From Thamnaconus septentrionalis (taxonomy: Eukaryota > Chordata > Actinopteri > Tetraodontiformes > Monacanthidae), in NCBI GenBank assembly GCA_009823395.1, contig CM020520.1, positions 4,316,501-4,380,500 on the forward strand: a DNA stretch of 64,000 nucleotides, written 5' to 3'. A program made the translations under genes and the position numbers. This document shows positions 1-16,079 of this stretch, piece by piece (position 1 is the first letter of the stretch; each line of letters starts with the position of its first letter). The notes below the pieces were generated by a model. That model worked only from the letters and a program-made list of their open reading frames with translations. It was not told the DNA's origin and made no database searches.

Positions 1-3000
1 AGACGCACACGCCCAAAATGTCAGCCGGAGGAATTTGACTGTTTGCGCCGCTGTTGAAGCGGCACTGAGATTCAAATGGTGGCAAGAAAGTTATCAACAA
101 GCCCAGGGAGCTACTAGCATCCCGGCGAGAGGTGCTGATTCTGTTGCCATTACAAGGTGCTGGGCAGGCAACCAAAGCCACGTCGTCCTGTGGAAGAGAA
201 TCAATCAGTGAATTGAGGAAAGAAGAGAAAAGTGATTTGGAAAGTTTTCAATTTTGAGTTCGAAAAACGATGGTGTTGCTTTATAAAGCCAATATGAGCT
301 CAAGTTAATCAGGCTAAAAGGACATAATATTGTTATATCTGCATTCTGAGATTTGAATATATCCATACAGCAGATGTATATTTATTGCAAACCAGCTGTA
401 TGTATTCCAGCGTCTCGCCGTAAAGGCTCATTTGTATTCTGAAGGTGTAGATAAAGTCTTTCCCGTCTCCACCCTCGAGGGAGCTGAGAAAAAAAAAATT
501 CAACTTTTTGTTGAAGTTGCTGGAGTTGCTTTGATTTGCATAAACAAGGCTAAAGTGTGTCTCGCCGAGGGTTGGCTGGATTGTGACGCCAGCGTCCTTA
601 ACGGCAGCACTGAACAAATCAAAAACTTTCACTTTGCCTCCCACTTTGAAGTCCACCAAACTGTTTCTCTTCCCTCTCTGAATGTGAATATACTGACAGT
701 CCCGCTGCAGTTGGCAGTAAAGATCTAATCTAAAGATCTAAAGTCTAATTTCTTTCGAGTTTCGAGTTCCGATTTCTCCGGGGGACCAAGAAATTTTAAG
801 CCAAGTCAAATGCATTAAATATTTCAAAAGCATTCTAATATGCAAAGTGCTTTATATATTTATGAGCTACAAAGCGTGCACGGTGTTGATAGGATCAGGG
901 TTTTGTTTTGAGCAATTTAATCCTAATGGTACCATCATCAATATGGGGTATCATTTGAGACCAGATTCTGCCTCAGGCTCTAAATCTAGAAGTGATATTT
1001 TTTAAATTAAATTTCAAGGTACATTTTACTTTTTGGTCCCAATCTTGTCAGAAGGGCGCGAACCACTCGGCGTCACAGTTTAAGACTTCAAAGAGAAGCC
1101 TCACCCGCCTCCACAAGCCTTCATGATCACTCAACGTCTTACTGGCCTTGGTAGACAGCGTTCTGAAGTGTGGCCATGTGATCAGTCACATGACCCAGCC
1201 GTCCTGGTTGAAGGCAGACGGTCGCTGTGCATAAAACCCTGCAGCTGGAGGGCTGATGGTCTGGACGTCGGATCAGACTGAGTCTTACGGCCGTGGTTTG
1301 CATATCATGTGCATCATCATGCACATGATCATATGCACATTAGAATGCAGCTTAGGTTGTACATGTATGTTTTTTTTTATCATTGTTACAACTCTGCACT
1401 CAGCCCGATAATGAATGACGTGCAGAACAAAGGCCGCACTGGATCAGCGCCGAGGATCCTGCTATTCAACATGATTTATGGATGTCCCTGGTGGCATCAA
1501 CAGAGGACTTGAGCGCATGCATTGAGAGAAAAAAAAAAAAAAGGCAAAGTGGTCCAGTTCAGCAGGTTTGCTGCACAGACAGCGACTGATGACATGTAAA
1601 GGAAAGCAGCTTGTGGAATAATGGCACAGGAACAGGATGTTTGCGCGACCTCAGCCGAGGGGATGGACTTGATTTGCAGCGCGGGGGTAACGGAGGTTAA
1701 CATGTTTTTAAAGGCTGCACTGTGAAAGGAGAAGGCTTTTTCAGAAACGGCATCACGCCGTGTCTTGAATTGACTTTACTTCCAATCGAGTGAGTCTAAT
1801 CCAGCCCCTTTTTAATCACTCCATGTCTTGTTAAAAAACAAAACACCTGCCGCTCTCCTCCCGGTGTGCTGACTCACTGACGGCCGCTCACTCGCTTCGC
1901 TCCTCCGGCGCCTTCAATCATCTCTCTGCTTTAATTGACTCGCTGCTGTGGCCGCTGTGCCGCTGCATCGTCTGTCCGTGGAGACGGAGGGGGAGTGAGG
2001 TGTACGGTGGGGGGGTTGGATGGGTTGAGCTCCACAGTCTGTGTTCACACCACTTACACTCACACTCCATCACCCAGACACCCGGCCGGTGTGACAAATT
2101 GCACCCGTTTCTCCTCCTCAGTGTGCCGCTACAGCGCTCGGGTCTAAACTTGCAGGTACATATTGTCCCTGTGCCTACACAGAAACCCCAGCAGGTAACA
2201 TCAAGGGCCAAACTGATGGGTTTGTCCTTCACGATGCACGGCTGAACCTGTGTGTGTCCAGTGCCTCATTGATCTGTTGATGACTTTTAAAAAAATGACA
2301 GTGGATACCCTTTTTCTTCACTCAATGCAAAACAGAGACTCTGTCCCTGTGTGTGAGTGTGTGCGTGTGTCTGAGCTTTTCCGTTTGCACGTATCCTGTT
2401 TAACTTTGTTTCCAGAGGGACTCTTCATCCCATGCATTATTCAGTGAAGGCTCAGTGTCGGATTGTTGGCACCTGTCAGGTCATCACAGCCAGTGTCGGG
2501 ACACCAGCGAGACCTCAGCTTCGTCAACAGGACTCTCATTTGTCCGGACTTTTTTTTTGTGAAGCAGCTTCGTTAGTGGAATTTGTGAGGGCAGAATAAT
2601 TTAACCACAAATTCATTTTTTATCTCAAAAATGTCTCTCTAATGTTACTGTGATACGTAACCTCGTCATCATTGGTGATGGAAGTTTGTCGGCCTCCTAT
2701 TTCCAAGAAGAAGAAGAAGGAGGAGCGTCATAAAATTCCTAATTTGCCGTGTGTTTCCTCTGCTCCAATGTGGCTTCTCACTCCCAGATCCATGGATCGG
2801 AGACGTGACAGACTTGCTAAATGGGAGACGGGACGCGGACCCTCTCGCAGTCTGTGTGATTTAATATGGAGGAATATCATAAATGATTCAGAGGCTGAGG
2901 AGTTTATATAGTCACTGCTCTTGGCCCAGGGCTGTGCTGAGCTTCAGATCCTCTGATGAACAAAAAGAACTGAGGATGCTGGAAATTTAGCTAAAAGGGA

Positions 3001-3449
3001 AAAAAAACAAAAACTTAATATTGACTTTTGCCTGGACGGTCTGTGTTTTTTAAACCACTGTTACTTTCCTAATCACTGCACTAGCGCAAACTACGCTACA
3101 CAGGCTCCACCCCCCACTTGCCAGTGTTCATATTGACCCTGGACGTTCTGTTTTATGCGGGTGTTTATGTTATGTCACAGGCCGTGCCGTCCGTATGTAA
3201 AGGGTAGCGCAGTGAAAGGACAAGGCTTTTCAGAGTAGAGCACGTCATCTCTAGTGATGGTTGACATTCAGAGCTTTCTGCCTCCTCTTCGCATCAGCAC
3301 TTCAGTTTGCCAGATTTTTTTCCTCCATGAAAGTAGAACATCAGAACATGATTAAGAAAGAAAGAGACCATTGCAGTTGCACTGGCTGCAAAATGCTTTT
3401 TCCGGAGATTTTGTGCCGTTAAGATTCTCTCCTCTGTCCCTCTTTGCAG
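1..3449. other. Upstream/intronic sequence of tmem108, no gene seen
   Basis: No exon recognised on either strand. The sequence ends in a clear 3' splice site (pyrimidine tract and cag at 3447-3449) that opens the large tmem108 exon. The exon carrying the tmem108 start codon and the first part of its signal peptide is not visible here, so this is probably intron. Short open frames at 432-728 and 1918-2232 have no family resemblance and no splice context. Confidence 0.6.
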
Positions 3450-6842
<3,393 letters not shown>

Positions 6843-8011
6843 AGCCAGAATGAATAAAAGACACTGTGTCCTCCTCTGCTCCCCATGATGTTCTTGTCTG
6901 TCGTGTGGTAAATGACTCAGAGACTTTGACTTTATACTGCATATGGCGAAGACAAAGAGTAATCGGAACAAAGAGCGATGTAATTAGACACTATTTACTA
7001 TGAGAATGCAGGCGCATATTTTTCTGATGTACATTTTCTACAAAAGGTTCAATTGTGATTAAAAAAAAAAGGTTTTTATTGTCTTTATAAAAAAAAAAAA
7101 GAGAGTATATGTGGGTTCTGTTTTATTACAGTGGCTTAAAAGTAAGTGTTGCCACGGTAAATATCCTCTAGAGGGAGTATTGTGCTATTAAAACGATAAT
7201 GATGTTCTTTTGTCATTTTTTTTTTTTTTTTCGTTTGAACAAATCCCCAAATACTTTAAAATACTTATTGCCTGTTGAACTTGAATACAGCGCATGCGTG
7301 AGAGGAGGGCATGGGCTTTAAGTGAGATTCACACTTTGCACTGTGAGTTTTTCAAATTCAGCAAAGCGATCAGGTAAAGATTTATTTACACTGAGTGAGG
7401 AATGCAAGTACAAGATTTTGAAGAAGGATCGTAGACAAAATTGAATTGAAAAACCATGAACATGTATGAAGGAAAACAGCAAATTCCTCACATAAATTTA
7501 CTTTAGACTCCTCTGTTTCGTTCTGGTTTTAAAACATGTTGATCACACATTTGTCTCAACCTAACGTCTAAACCTGTAATTGGATGTAATGCAAATTAAA
7601 ATTGAGAGCCATCATAAGTAATTGGAAAAGTAGTTAATGGCTGTTATTTTGATACAGGGGGTAAAAAATGAATATATATTTAATTACTGGACCCACAATC
7701 CTCTTAAGTATCAATCCATGATTGAAGGTCCTGTGTTTTGAGTGAACTGATTGAAGTGGTTCTACCCTATGATGTCACCAGCTCTTCCCAGGAGGGACCA
7801 CAAAGTTGTCTTAATTACTAATTATTGAACATCTGCACATATATTGATATTCCTGAGTTTGACTGCTGGACTTGGGTTGTGTCAGCAGTTTGCATCAGTG
7901 TTCAAGTATGGATGGATGAGTTTTATTTTTTTTGTCTTAAGCAAATATCAACAAATCTCAAATAAGACTTTCACTCTTTGTACGTCATTTGGTTCTCAGT
8001 TGAATCTGTTT

Positions 8012-8014
<3 letters not shown>

Positions 8015-8101
<87 letters not shown>
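8015..8101. repeat. (TG)n microsatellite, about 43 copies
   Basis: Uninterrupted TG dinucleotides inside the inferred tmem108 3' UTR. In the sense transcript this would be a GU run, the preferred target of TDP-43 and CELF proteins. The Cys/Val and Thr/His frames through it are artefacts. Confidence 0.97.
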
Positions 8102-8102
<1 letters not shown>

Positions 8103-8628
8103 ATTGTGCAGCGGCTGGTTTTCGCCCAGTTTCAGTAGACGTGACACGGGGGACATGCTACCACTGCAAGTGTCAGAAATACCGTGTGTCTATGAGTGTA
8201 AACTGGTTAAATCAAAGAATATTCATTGAACAGCATAGCTTTGGAGGCAATTGAAGGTGATGATTGCAATGAAAAATATAAAAACACAACAACTAAACAA
8301 ATGCCTGTATGTTATATTTTGAGTATAGAACCTGTGGTCCTTAGGTCATCTGTTCTTTACTTTGCACCACTGCAACTTTCTCCGGTTATCAATGCTGCCT
8401 GCCACTATTGTCGCAAATAATACTTTGCATTGTGAGATGTTCTCAAAAATCCCTGAGCAAATAGATGATGACACAGTTAAACTTTCCTGCATTGGATGCT
8501 GACAGCTGGGCTTCTTGTTTTGCACGTTCAAAAGTGGATTAAATGTTCATTGGCACAGTGGAGCAGTGTTCAAGATGTATTGTATTTTTTGTACTGTAGT
8601 ATACACACTGTAATTTTTACTGCTGAGC

Positions 8629-8634
8629 AATAAA
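8629..8634 (+). terminator. Poly(A) signal, distal, tmem108
   Basis: AATAAA followed about 25 bases later by TGTGCTTGTGGTC, a GU-rich downstream element. Confidence 0.55.
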
Positions 8635-8836
8635 AAACAAAATGAAAAACATACTGTGCTTGTGGTCATGAAAAATAAATGTGACAACACAAAAAATACA
8701 TCCTTCTTGCATAGGTTCTGCCTGCATCGGGTTAAATTATCGATCAAGGGTGTTGCTTTTTCCACTCAATTTAATGTTCTGAAACTAAATCTTTCCATTA
8801 GAAAACATTGCCCAATTGAATTCACGGTGGGCTGTA

Positions 8837-8883
<47 letters not shown>
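8837..8883. repeat. (AAT)n microsatellite
   Basis: About 15 uninterrupted AAT triplets between tmem108 and the cdv3 promoter. A short (TA)n run follows at about 8916-8928. Confidence 0.95.
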
Positions 8884-8884
<1 letters not shown>

Positions 8885-8940
8885 TCGAACACTATGTGTT
8901 CCTTTTTACATGTGTATATATATATATATGCGCTGCAAAA

Positions 8941-9281
8941 ATACTTCCGGTATTCCCTCCGGTATTCCCTCCGTTGACCTAAAAATGACGTAAGGCTAAC
9001 AGTGTTTCCGGTTTAGCTTTGAGCTTCTTCCGGGTAACAGTACAGATTTGTCAGATAGTCCGTGCATGGCATGGTTGACAGGGTAGCTAGCCGTTTAGCC
9101 GGTAATCGAGGTTGGACACTTTTATCAGCCTGCCAAGGAAACCAAATCGTTCCGATTCAGGACCAACTCCGCCGGCCCTGATTGATTAAACTACACTTGT
9201 CGTTTACTTGGGGGCCAAGTTTTGACATTTGTCATTGCTCGATTACGCTAGCTGAACTTGTTAACGTTGCTCGTTGCGAAA
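8941..9281 (+). promoter_or_regulatory. cdv3: cdv3 promoter and 5' UTR
   Basis: TATA-less region with several ETS-type cores (CTTCCGG at 8944, GTTTCCGG near 9004, CTTCCGGG near 9026) and a CRE-like TGACGTAA at 8986-8993. It runs directly into the cdv3 first exon. The half-repeat GGTATTCCCTCC occurs twice in tandem (8950-8972). The exact start site cannot be read from sequence. Confidence 0.55.
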
Positions 9282-11435
9282 ATGGCGGATGTACCACCGG
9301 AGAAGAGTCTGGACGATTTCTTTGCCAAGCGGGATAAAAAGAAGAAGAAGGAAAAGGGCAAGGGCAAGGAGTCTACCACTGGGCCCACGTCGGCTGTGAT
9401 CAAGAAGAACAAGAGGGAAAAGGACAAATCGGCGAGAAACGAAAATCCAGACGCACCGATCGAAAAGGTACCGTAATGCTGCTAGTGAACTTTTTTTTTT
9501 TTCCGCTCCGTGCCTAGCTTTGATACCGGTGTCGTGTCAAATTGTTTATTTCCTTTCAAAGTCATCCTCCTCCCTCTTTAAACCCCCCACTTGTCCGTAG
9601 AAACTCGTCCATACCTCGCTTGTGTGTGAGTGATACTGTTGCGTGTCAATTAAATCCTTTTCTATTTGACTGGGGAGGACACCGGTTGCTAGCTTACGTA
9701 GCATATGGTTTTCTTCTGCCATACATTCTTGTGTGTCACAAAAGTGGACATGGCACGTGCTTTTGGCCATTATTTTATTTTTAAACTAAGATTATTAGAC
9801 GTGTCGTGCCCTTAATGTTACATTTATTTCAACGTTGTTTCCGAACACCGTGTCAGTGGGCTTTTGTCATCCCAGACTGAATCGTGGCTATCTACTAGGC
9901 CGAGCCGCCATTTCTCATCACTTTGTTAGTATGACGAATCCTTTTGCTGCAAGTCGCACGAATTCGCGCTATTAACATCTAAAGTCGATACTTTAGTCAA
10001 CATAACTTTGCATATGTAGTTCACCATTCGTGCTAGCTAGTGTCATCTCTCTCTCTCTTTTTTTCTTTTATTAAAGAAAAGAAGTCGTAGTAGTAGTAGC
10101 TGTGTAAAATTTGTCAAGTATTAATTGATTAATTTCTTCAAGGAGGACGAGGAATGGAAAGAGTTTGAGCAGCGAGAAGTGGACTACAGTGGCCTGCGCC
10201 TTCAAGCTTTACAGATAAGGTGGAAATAAAGTACATTTTACAGACAACAGGGGGGCAGCTGGCAGGACCCGCGGCTGCAACCCCTTCCCCCTACATAATT
10301 GTTATGTTAACAGAGCATTGAGTAAAATACCATGAAATTGCAAATTGAGTCTGCCTCACCAGTCTCTGATTAAGGATTTGGAGTATAATTGTCACTTAAT
10401 GCCAAAAACCAGGTTGCAGTATTTAGAATACTTGTACTACTACCTACTTAAATATTTTATTGATACTGGAAACTTGATCACTGGATTCTCTGCTGACTGA
10501 TAGCTGTCTGACTCGTTCCAGTGACGAGAGAGAGGAAGAGGAGTACGAGAAGGAGGAAGTCGGCGAGGACGGTGAGATCATTCTTGTCAGTGGAGACAAA
10601 GTGTCGGGTCCCTGGAACAAGTCCGGAGCTCCTCCGCCCCCTGCTCCATCCGTGGGTGAGTCTGTCAGCTGTGATGTAATGTGAGGTCACGGCAGTCGTA
10701 TTAGTTTGTCCAGTGTGGCCCATTTTATACAGATTTTTTCAATATATTCTTTCCACAAACCAGCTGTGACCACAGTGGTATTGTTTTTGCTATTGCACTG
10801 TTCTTTTTATTGTGCTGTGTCATCATGACTTTTGTCAACCGTTGAGGTCTGAAGTTTTTTTATGAGTACCAGATGTGGTTAAAAAAAATCATAATGAAAG
10901 ACACTTTATAGGCCTCAAAAGTAATAATAAATATGTACACAATTTTTCTTATACTTGGACTTATTAAATAAAAAGGAACAAAACACACACTATAGAGTAG
11001 ACGTAGAACTCTCTAAACTTGAAGGTTTTGTTGTTCTTTTAGCAGCCTTAGAGGAAGAGGAGTTGTCTCCTGAGTCAAAGGCTCCTGGGGTATACCGCCC
11101 CCCGGGGGCTCGGCTGACCACGACCACCAAACGAGTGACCAACCAGACGCCTCCCGAGATCTACAGCGACGCACAGTTCCCATCTCTGCTTGCCACCGCC
11201 AAGCACGTAGAAACGCGCAAGTAAGTGCAGCCCAACGAGAGGCACTGGGGCTGTGACCGGGCCCATCGGGTCTCGCTGTTGTCTGACAGACGTGCAACTC
11301 CGTTTCAGGGACAGAGAAATGGAGAAGACCTTTGAAGTTGTGAAACACAGGAATCGTGGCAGGGAGGAGACCGGCGGCGCTTCTATGCAGCATCTGCAGC
11401 TCGACAACCAGTACGCCATCCTGGGGGATAAGTAG
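9282..11435 (+). CDS. cdv3: CDV3 homolog, complete, five exons
   Basis: Exons 9282-9467, 10143-10219, 10522-10655, 11043-11220 and 11309-11435 join in phase to 233 residues. The start is the ATG in cgaaaATGg, giving MADVPPEKSLDDFFAKRDKK, the family N-terminus, followed by a Lys-rich stretch. Conserved blocks follow in order: EWKEFEQREVDYSGLR, SGPWNKS, GVYRPPGARL, PPEIYSDAQFPSL, AKHVETRKDKEMEKTFEVV and LQLDNQYAILGDK. CDV3 is a small, largely disordered cytoplasmic protein without a settled biochemical function. Exon 4 has a tandem NAGNAG acceptor (11041-11045), so a one-residue length variant is expected. Other splice sites are GT-AG. Confidence 0.95.
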
Positions 11436-11547
11436 AGGATCCCTTTGCCCCCCTTGGCCCCTTCAGCTATGCCCAGCCCCAGCTGATCCCAGCTGTGTTG
11501 TTGACTGCAGTTCTGACGGAGCTCATGCTGCCACATCGGTTAAAAAT

Positions 11548-11550
<3 letters not shown>

Positions 11551-11605
<55 letters not shown>
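11551..11605. repeat. (CA)n microsatellite
   Basis: About 27 CA dinucleotides, 115 bases after the cdv3 stop codon. Confidence 0.97.
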
Positions 11606-11608
<3 letters not shown>

Positions 11609-12912
11609 TACATGACTAGACAGTGACACTCCTCAAAGATTAATAACACACATGACACACATGGCCAACAAAACTGAAGGACTGTGTCCGCAGGGGCTGG
11701 TGGAAGAGGAAACCATTGGAAAGGCAAACTACACCTTAGAGTACAACACTGCAGCAAAAGACAGTGCTGTTGTCCTTTGTGGATTGTACTCAGAGCAGCA
11801 GTTGCGTGGCGCATTATTTTCCCCTGGACTTCAACTTTGCTTTGTTAAAGCCGCAGAGGTTCAAAGATAACTTTAGGCAAGATGATTTTACAAACGTCTG
11901 TGAAAATATATCTATTTTTTTGCAAGATCGTTATAACTGAATCCCTCACGGTGTGCTGGGGCGTTTTATTTGAGCTGCTGTTGTTGGGAGGCTTCAGATG
12001 CAGGGGACCTACCTCAGCAGTACAGCTGGTGGTGATGAAGTGGACTGAGCACCCCCCCCCCCTATATCTTCCCCTGCGGCATGGGGTCCACGACAACCCT
12101 TCCCACCTGCCTAACATCAGGCCTCCTAATTTCAAAGCTTGATGCCCTGTTCTTGTTTTTTTTTTTTTGTTTTTTTTTATGCCGATGCTCTGCAAAGATC
12201 TATAGACAACAAGCAATTGGTCGTTGCCCTCACTTAGAATTTTATCATAAAGTGGCCTTACTGACAGAAACGGCTCTGTCATCTGAAGAGAACCTTTTGC
12301 TTGTTGTCTCACTGGCCGCTGCCTCTCAACTTTTTGACAAAAACACCTGTACACAAATTCAAAAAAAAAAATCAAAACGTTCTTTTGTCTGAGAATGTAG
12401 TGCTATCTTAGTTTGTCTCTGATTTCAATGACTGTCTATGGCATCGACAGTTTGATTTTTGCTGCCGTTGATTTATTTTGCCCACAGCAAAGTAAAGATC
12501 AAAGTCTGTTTCTAATCAGAAATGACAAACGCTTTACAGTGGTTCTCACCCGGTATGAACTGTCAAATGAAAGGAAATGGGGAAACTGCTTTGTTTTGGA
12601 TGCATTTAATTCAGAACTCTCATTTTTTTATGAAGTGGTACTTCTCAACCCTGAGCATGATGTCATTCTCATCCATTGTCCCCGCCAACACTGAAAATGG
12701 AAAAGCATAATTTCTTGGAAAAAAGTTACAAAATTTGAAGATTGACCAGGTTAAACTAAGTTGTTTTTATGACCAGCGTTGTGTTTAAAAAAAAAAAATG
12801 TGGAAAAACTGGATCCATGTTCTGTCTCTGTGTTCTCCATAAAGATGTGTGGGTCAGTGGATCACTCAGACACTCAACATTGAAACGCGTGATAAGAAAA
12901 GCCCAACTAAAC

Positions 12913-12918
12913 AATAAA
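12913..12918 (+). terminator. Poly(A) signal, cdv3
   Basis: AATAAA followed within 30 bases by CTTGTGTTTGAAGTCTTGTCTGG, a GU-rich element split here only by its context. Confidence 0.45.
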
Positions 12919-14182
12919 ACGATCTTGTGTTTGAAGTCTTGTCTGGATCTTTAACAGCAAAAAATCCTTATGGTTATTATTATTATTATTATTATGTAAT
13001 GAATGTGAACGCACTGTCACCTTGAATTGCCTCTTCACTGGTGAAACTGTCACTTGCATAGTGGTGCCATCAGGCAGTGGCAAACAGACCCCGGAACATC
13101 TGAGGATAGACAAATTCAATTTTCTTTGATATTTTGTGAAATTAGTCTTTGCAGTGACACTCACCAGCAAGGAACGTGTTCTTGAAGATAAAAAAAAAAA
13201 TATTGAAAGTCACAGTTCGTGGAACAGTTATTTGTAAATTAAATTTTTCACTAGAAATGCAGCTTTCTGATTGAACTTTGAAGGACAGATCTGCTTCATG
13301 AGTCCATCCTCCCTGCGTTCACTGCACGTCCTTGATGGCAAGCGTGGCCTTGATTAGACGTGGAAAATAAATAAAAAATGACTGACGACACAAGGCTGTA
13401 AACATGAGGCATGAATGAATAAACAAATGACTTTATTTTGGTTACAACAAGGTGGAAATATAAAGGAAAGGTTTAACATACAAGATCACGACATGTAACC
13501 AATAAAGGAGCAGGCTGAAGCCCAAGGCTTATAGCTGCCTATCCTGTACCATCCAAAAACTGTAATAATCACGGATAACCCGGAACGTTTATAATGCGAA
13601 CAAAGAATTGTTCAGTTTGTTGAGCATGCGTGTGCTTTAGCGCCTCAGGTGGTCAGTGGCAGAACATTGAAAAGGTGACGCCCGGGTGACGTAAATATGT
13701 AAAAGACGTGGTGACGCTGTGAGGGAACGTCGTCAGACTCCTGCAAGAAACAAACCGCTGCAAACAAAACCACCAGACAAATGGATCTACCGGATTGTCT
13801 TGGAAATTTGGAATATGTTCGAATTGGAAATGTTTGAACTGTTGTCGTGACTCAGGAAGCGGTGGACTTGATAAACTTTGCTCTGGGATGAAGACCAGGT
13901 AAGAACACCAGCTGCCGCGCATCACAATCAACGAGCCTCGCAAACAAAACACGATTAAGCAACATTTGATTTGATTTGAATTTAATGTTGCCAAAGCTCA
14001 ATTCGGCTTTCAACATTAGTTTTACATCTTAATGGTGTCAAATGTGGGTATAGCAGGAAACTACACTTGAGGCGAAAAGTTGTTTAGCCTCCCGACTCCT
14101 TCCTGAAATATATTTTATATGGTGGGACAAGGCTTTTGGACACCATGCATTTGTAATGCTTTGCATTAAGAATCAGCCTCGA

Positions 14183-14218
<36 letters not shown>

Positions 14219-14280
14219 TTTTTTAGTGCAGTCAACCATATGAGGCTACACACAGGAAGTGCACTGTTCCGTTTGAGAGG
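12919..14280. other. Intergenic, no gene seen
   Basis: Contains (TTA)n at about 12974-12994, scattered AATAAA hexamers and a 30-base T run at about 14188-14218. No exon or conserved protein fragment was found on either strand. Confidence 0.6.
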
Positions 14281-15514
14281 CACCGAAATGCAGACACAAG
14301 GGCGCCGCCATTACTCCAACCCCTTGACTCAACACCGGAACTCAACGCCGGAAGTTAGTTGATCTTTTTTTTTTAAATGTATTTTTTAATAATTGTGCAA
14401 AACAGTACAAACAAAAACCGTTTGAAACCCAATAGCAACAAAACTATCGCCGGACATGGGCTCCGCTATAACTTCTATACTGTAACTCAAGACCGGAACT
14501 CAACGCCGGAAGTTAGTTGATCTTTTTTTTTTAAATGTATTTTTTAATAATTGCGCAAAACAGTACAAACAAAAACAAACAAAAGAAACCCAATAGCAAC
14601 AAAAACTATCGCCGGACATGGGCTCCGCTATAACTTCTATACTGTAACTCAAGACCGGAACTCAACGCCGGAAGTTAGTTGATCTTTTTTTTTTAATGTA
14701 TTTTTTTTAATAATTGCGCAAAACAGTACAAAAACAAACAAACAAAAAAAAAACAATAGCAACAAAAACTATCACCAGGGGGTTGCATACATAAAAGTAT
14801 TTTTACGGTTTGCACGATAAAAAAAAATAATTGTAGAAGGCAGATAGACTCAGGCTCTTGATAGCTTTTATGTTACTGTTATTTTCAAGTAGTTTTAATA
14901 TACTGTTGGACATCGTTCTCAAATGTAAGAAAAAGGGTTTTAATACATTTTTTAAAAGAGAGGGTAAAATCAGGTTCAATATAAGAGAAAATCAAATTAT
15001 AGACATCTACTCAGCGAAGTTAAGTTAAAAGTAATTTAAAAGTAAATTTGTAGGCTACTATAAAACTCAGAATTCAATTCAAAGCTCACAATCACTAAGT
15101 TATAACAGAAGATTAATAAAATGGGACTTTACACAACCAAAGAAACAGAGCACTTTCTGATTTGGCTGCAGTTGCAACATGCACACACGGTTGTTTTTTG
15201 TTTTGTTTTTTTGTACTGTTTTGCGCAATTATTAAAAAGAAAATACATTAAAAAAAAAAAAAAAAAAGATCAACTAACTTCCGGCGTTGAGTTCCGGTCT
15301 TGAGTTCCGGTATAGAAGTTATAGCGGAGCCCATGTCCGGCGATAGTTTTTGTTGCTATTGGGTTTCTTTTGTTTGTTTTTGTTTGTACTGTTTTGCGCA
15401 ATTATTAAAAAATACATTTAAAAAGAAACGATCAACTAACTTCCGGCGTTGAGTTCCGGTGTTGAGTCAGGGGGTTGGAGTAATGGCGGCGCCCTTGTGT
15501 CTGCATTTCGGTAC
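14281..15514. mobile_element. Foldback-type non-autonomous DNA element with long, internally repeated inverted ends
   Basis: The left end (ACCGAAATGCAGACACAAGG onward) recurs as its reverse complement at the right end (15480-15514). Inside each arm is a tandem subrepeat of about 160 bp containing CCGGAACTCAACGCCGGAAG, a T-rich stretch, TTGCGCAAAACAGTAC and ATCGCCGGACATGGGCTCC. About three copies lie on the left (starting near 14334, 14494 and 14656) and about two inverted copies on the right (15220-15470). The centre (14770-15220) is AT-rich and non-coding. There is no transposase, so it would depend on an enzyme supplied elsewhere. Superfamily is not assignable by eye. Confidence 0.75.
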
Positions 15515-16079
15515 TTTTGGTTCCGTTTAGCAATATGCAACATTGCAACACATCCAGAGTATAAGAACTGGAAGAATACAGTTTTATTATTTTTGTCTGA
15601 TGCATTCACACCTTCTCAAAACACACACAAAAAGTCTTGGGCAATTATTTATTGACAATATTTGGAACTAACTTCAATTTTTTTTCTTTTAGTGTATTTT
15701 GAGAATCCTTGACATGTTTAAAAGTCTTCATTTGAAACTGTAGTGATTTGAATGTCCTGCAGTAACCAGGAAGAAAATCAAAACATGCATGTTTTATATG
15801 CACAGAAAATCTAAATGGTTTTTACAAAAATTGTGATGTTAAAGTTGTGCTTTTTATGGTGTGAAACAACAAGGTCATGGATAGATATTTAATCTGTACG
15901 GATAGGTGCTGACATGGGCAAAATATTTTGTTAGATTGTCTGATGGTCTGTGTGTTCTCTCAGCATCCTCAACAGCCAGCTCTTCCGTTTTGTTGTGAAT
16001 GAAAGAAATATTCACTAATAATGCTGAAGTTAAAAATTTAACTGTTAAATTATAACCCAGCATGACTCAATTTCAGCTC
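15515..16079. other. Intergenic, no gene seen
   Basis: AT-rich spacer between the foldback element and the minisatellite. No coding signal recognised. Confidence 0.6.

Larger units (their letters stand above)
6843..8634 (+). other. tmem108: tmem108 3' UTR
   Basis: AT-rich non-coding sequence after the tmem108 stop. A proximal AATAAA lies 10 bases after the stop (6853-6858) and a distal one at 8629-8634, followed by GT-rich sequence typical of a cleavage site. A long TG run lies inside. No gene-like open frame was found. The distal end is inferred. Confidence 0.55.
11436..12918 (+). other. cdv3: cdv3 3' UTR (inferred)
   Basis: Non-coding sequence after the cdv3 stop with a (CA)n run at 11551-11605 and T- and C-homopolymers. 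It ends at an AATAAA (12913-12918) followed by GT-rich sequence. CDV3 genes of other vertebrates also have long 3' UTRs. Extent is inferred. Confidence 0.5.

Noticed and set aside
7844..8254. Cys/Val and Thr/His open frames through CA/TG runs (also at 62.7-63.1 kb)
   Set aside because: Dinucleotide repeat artefacts.
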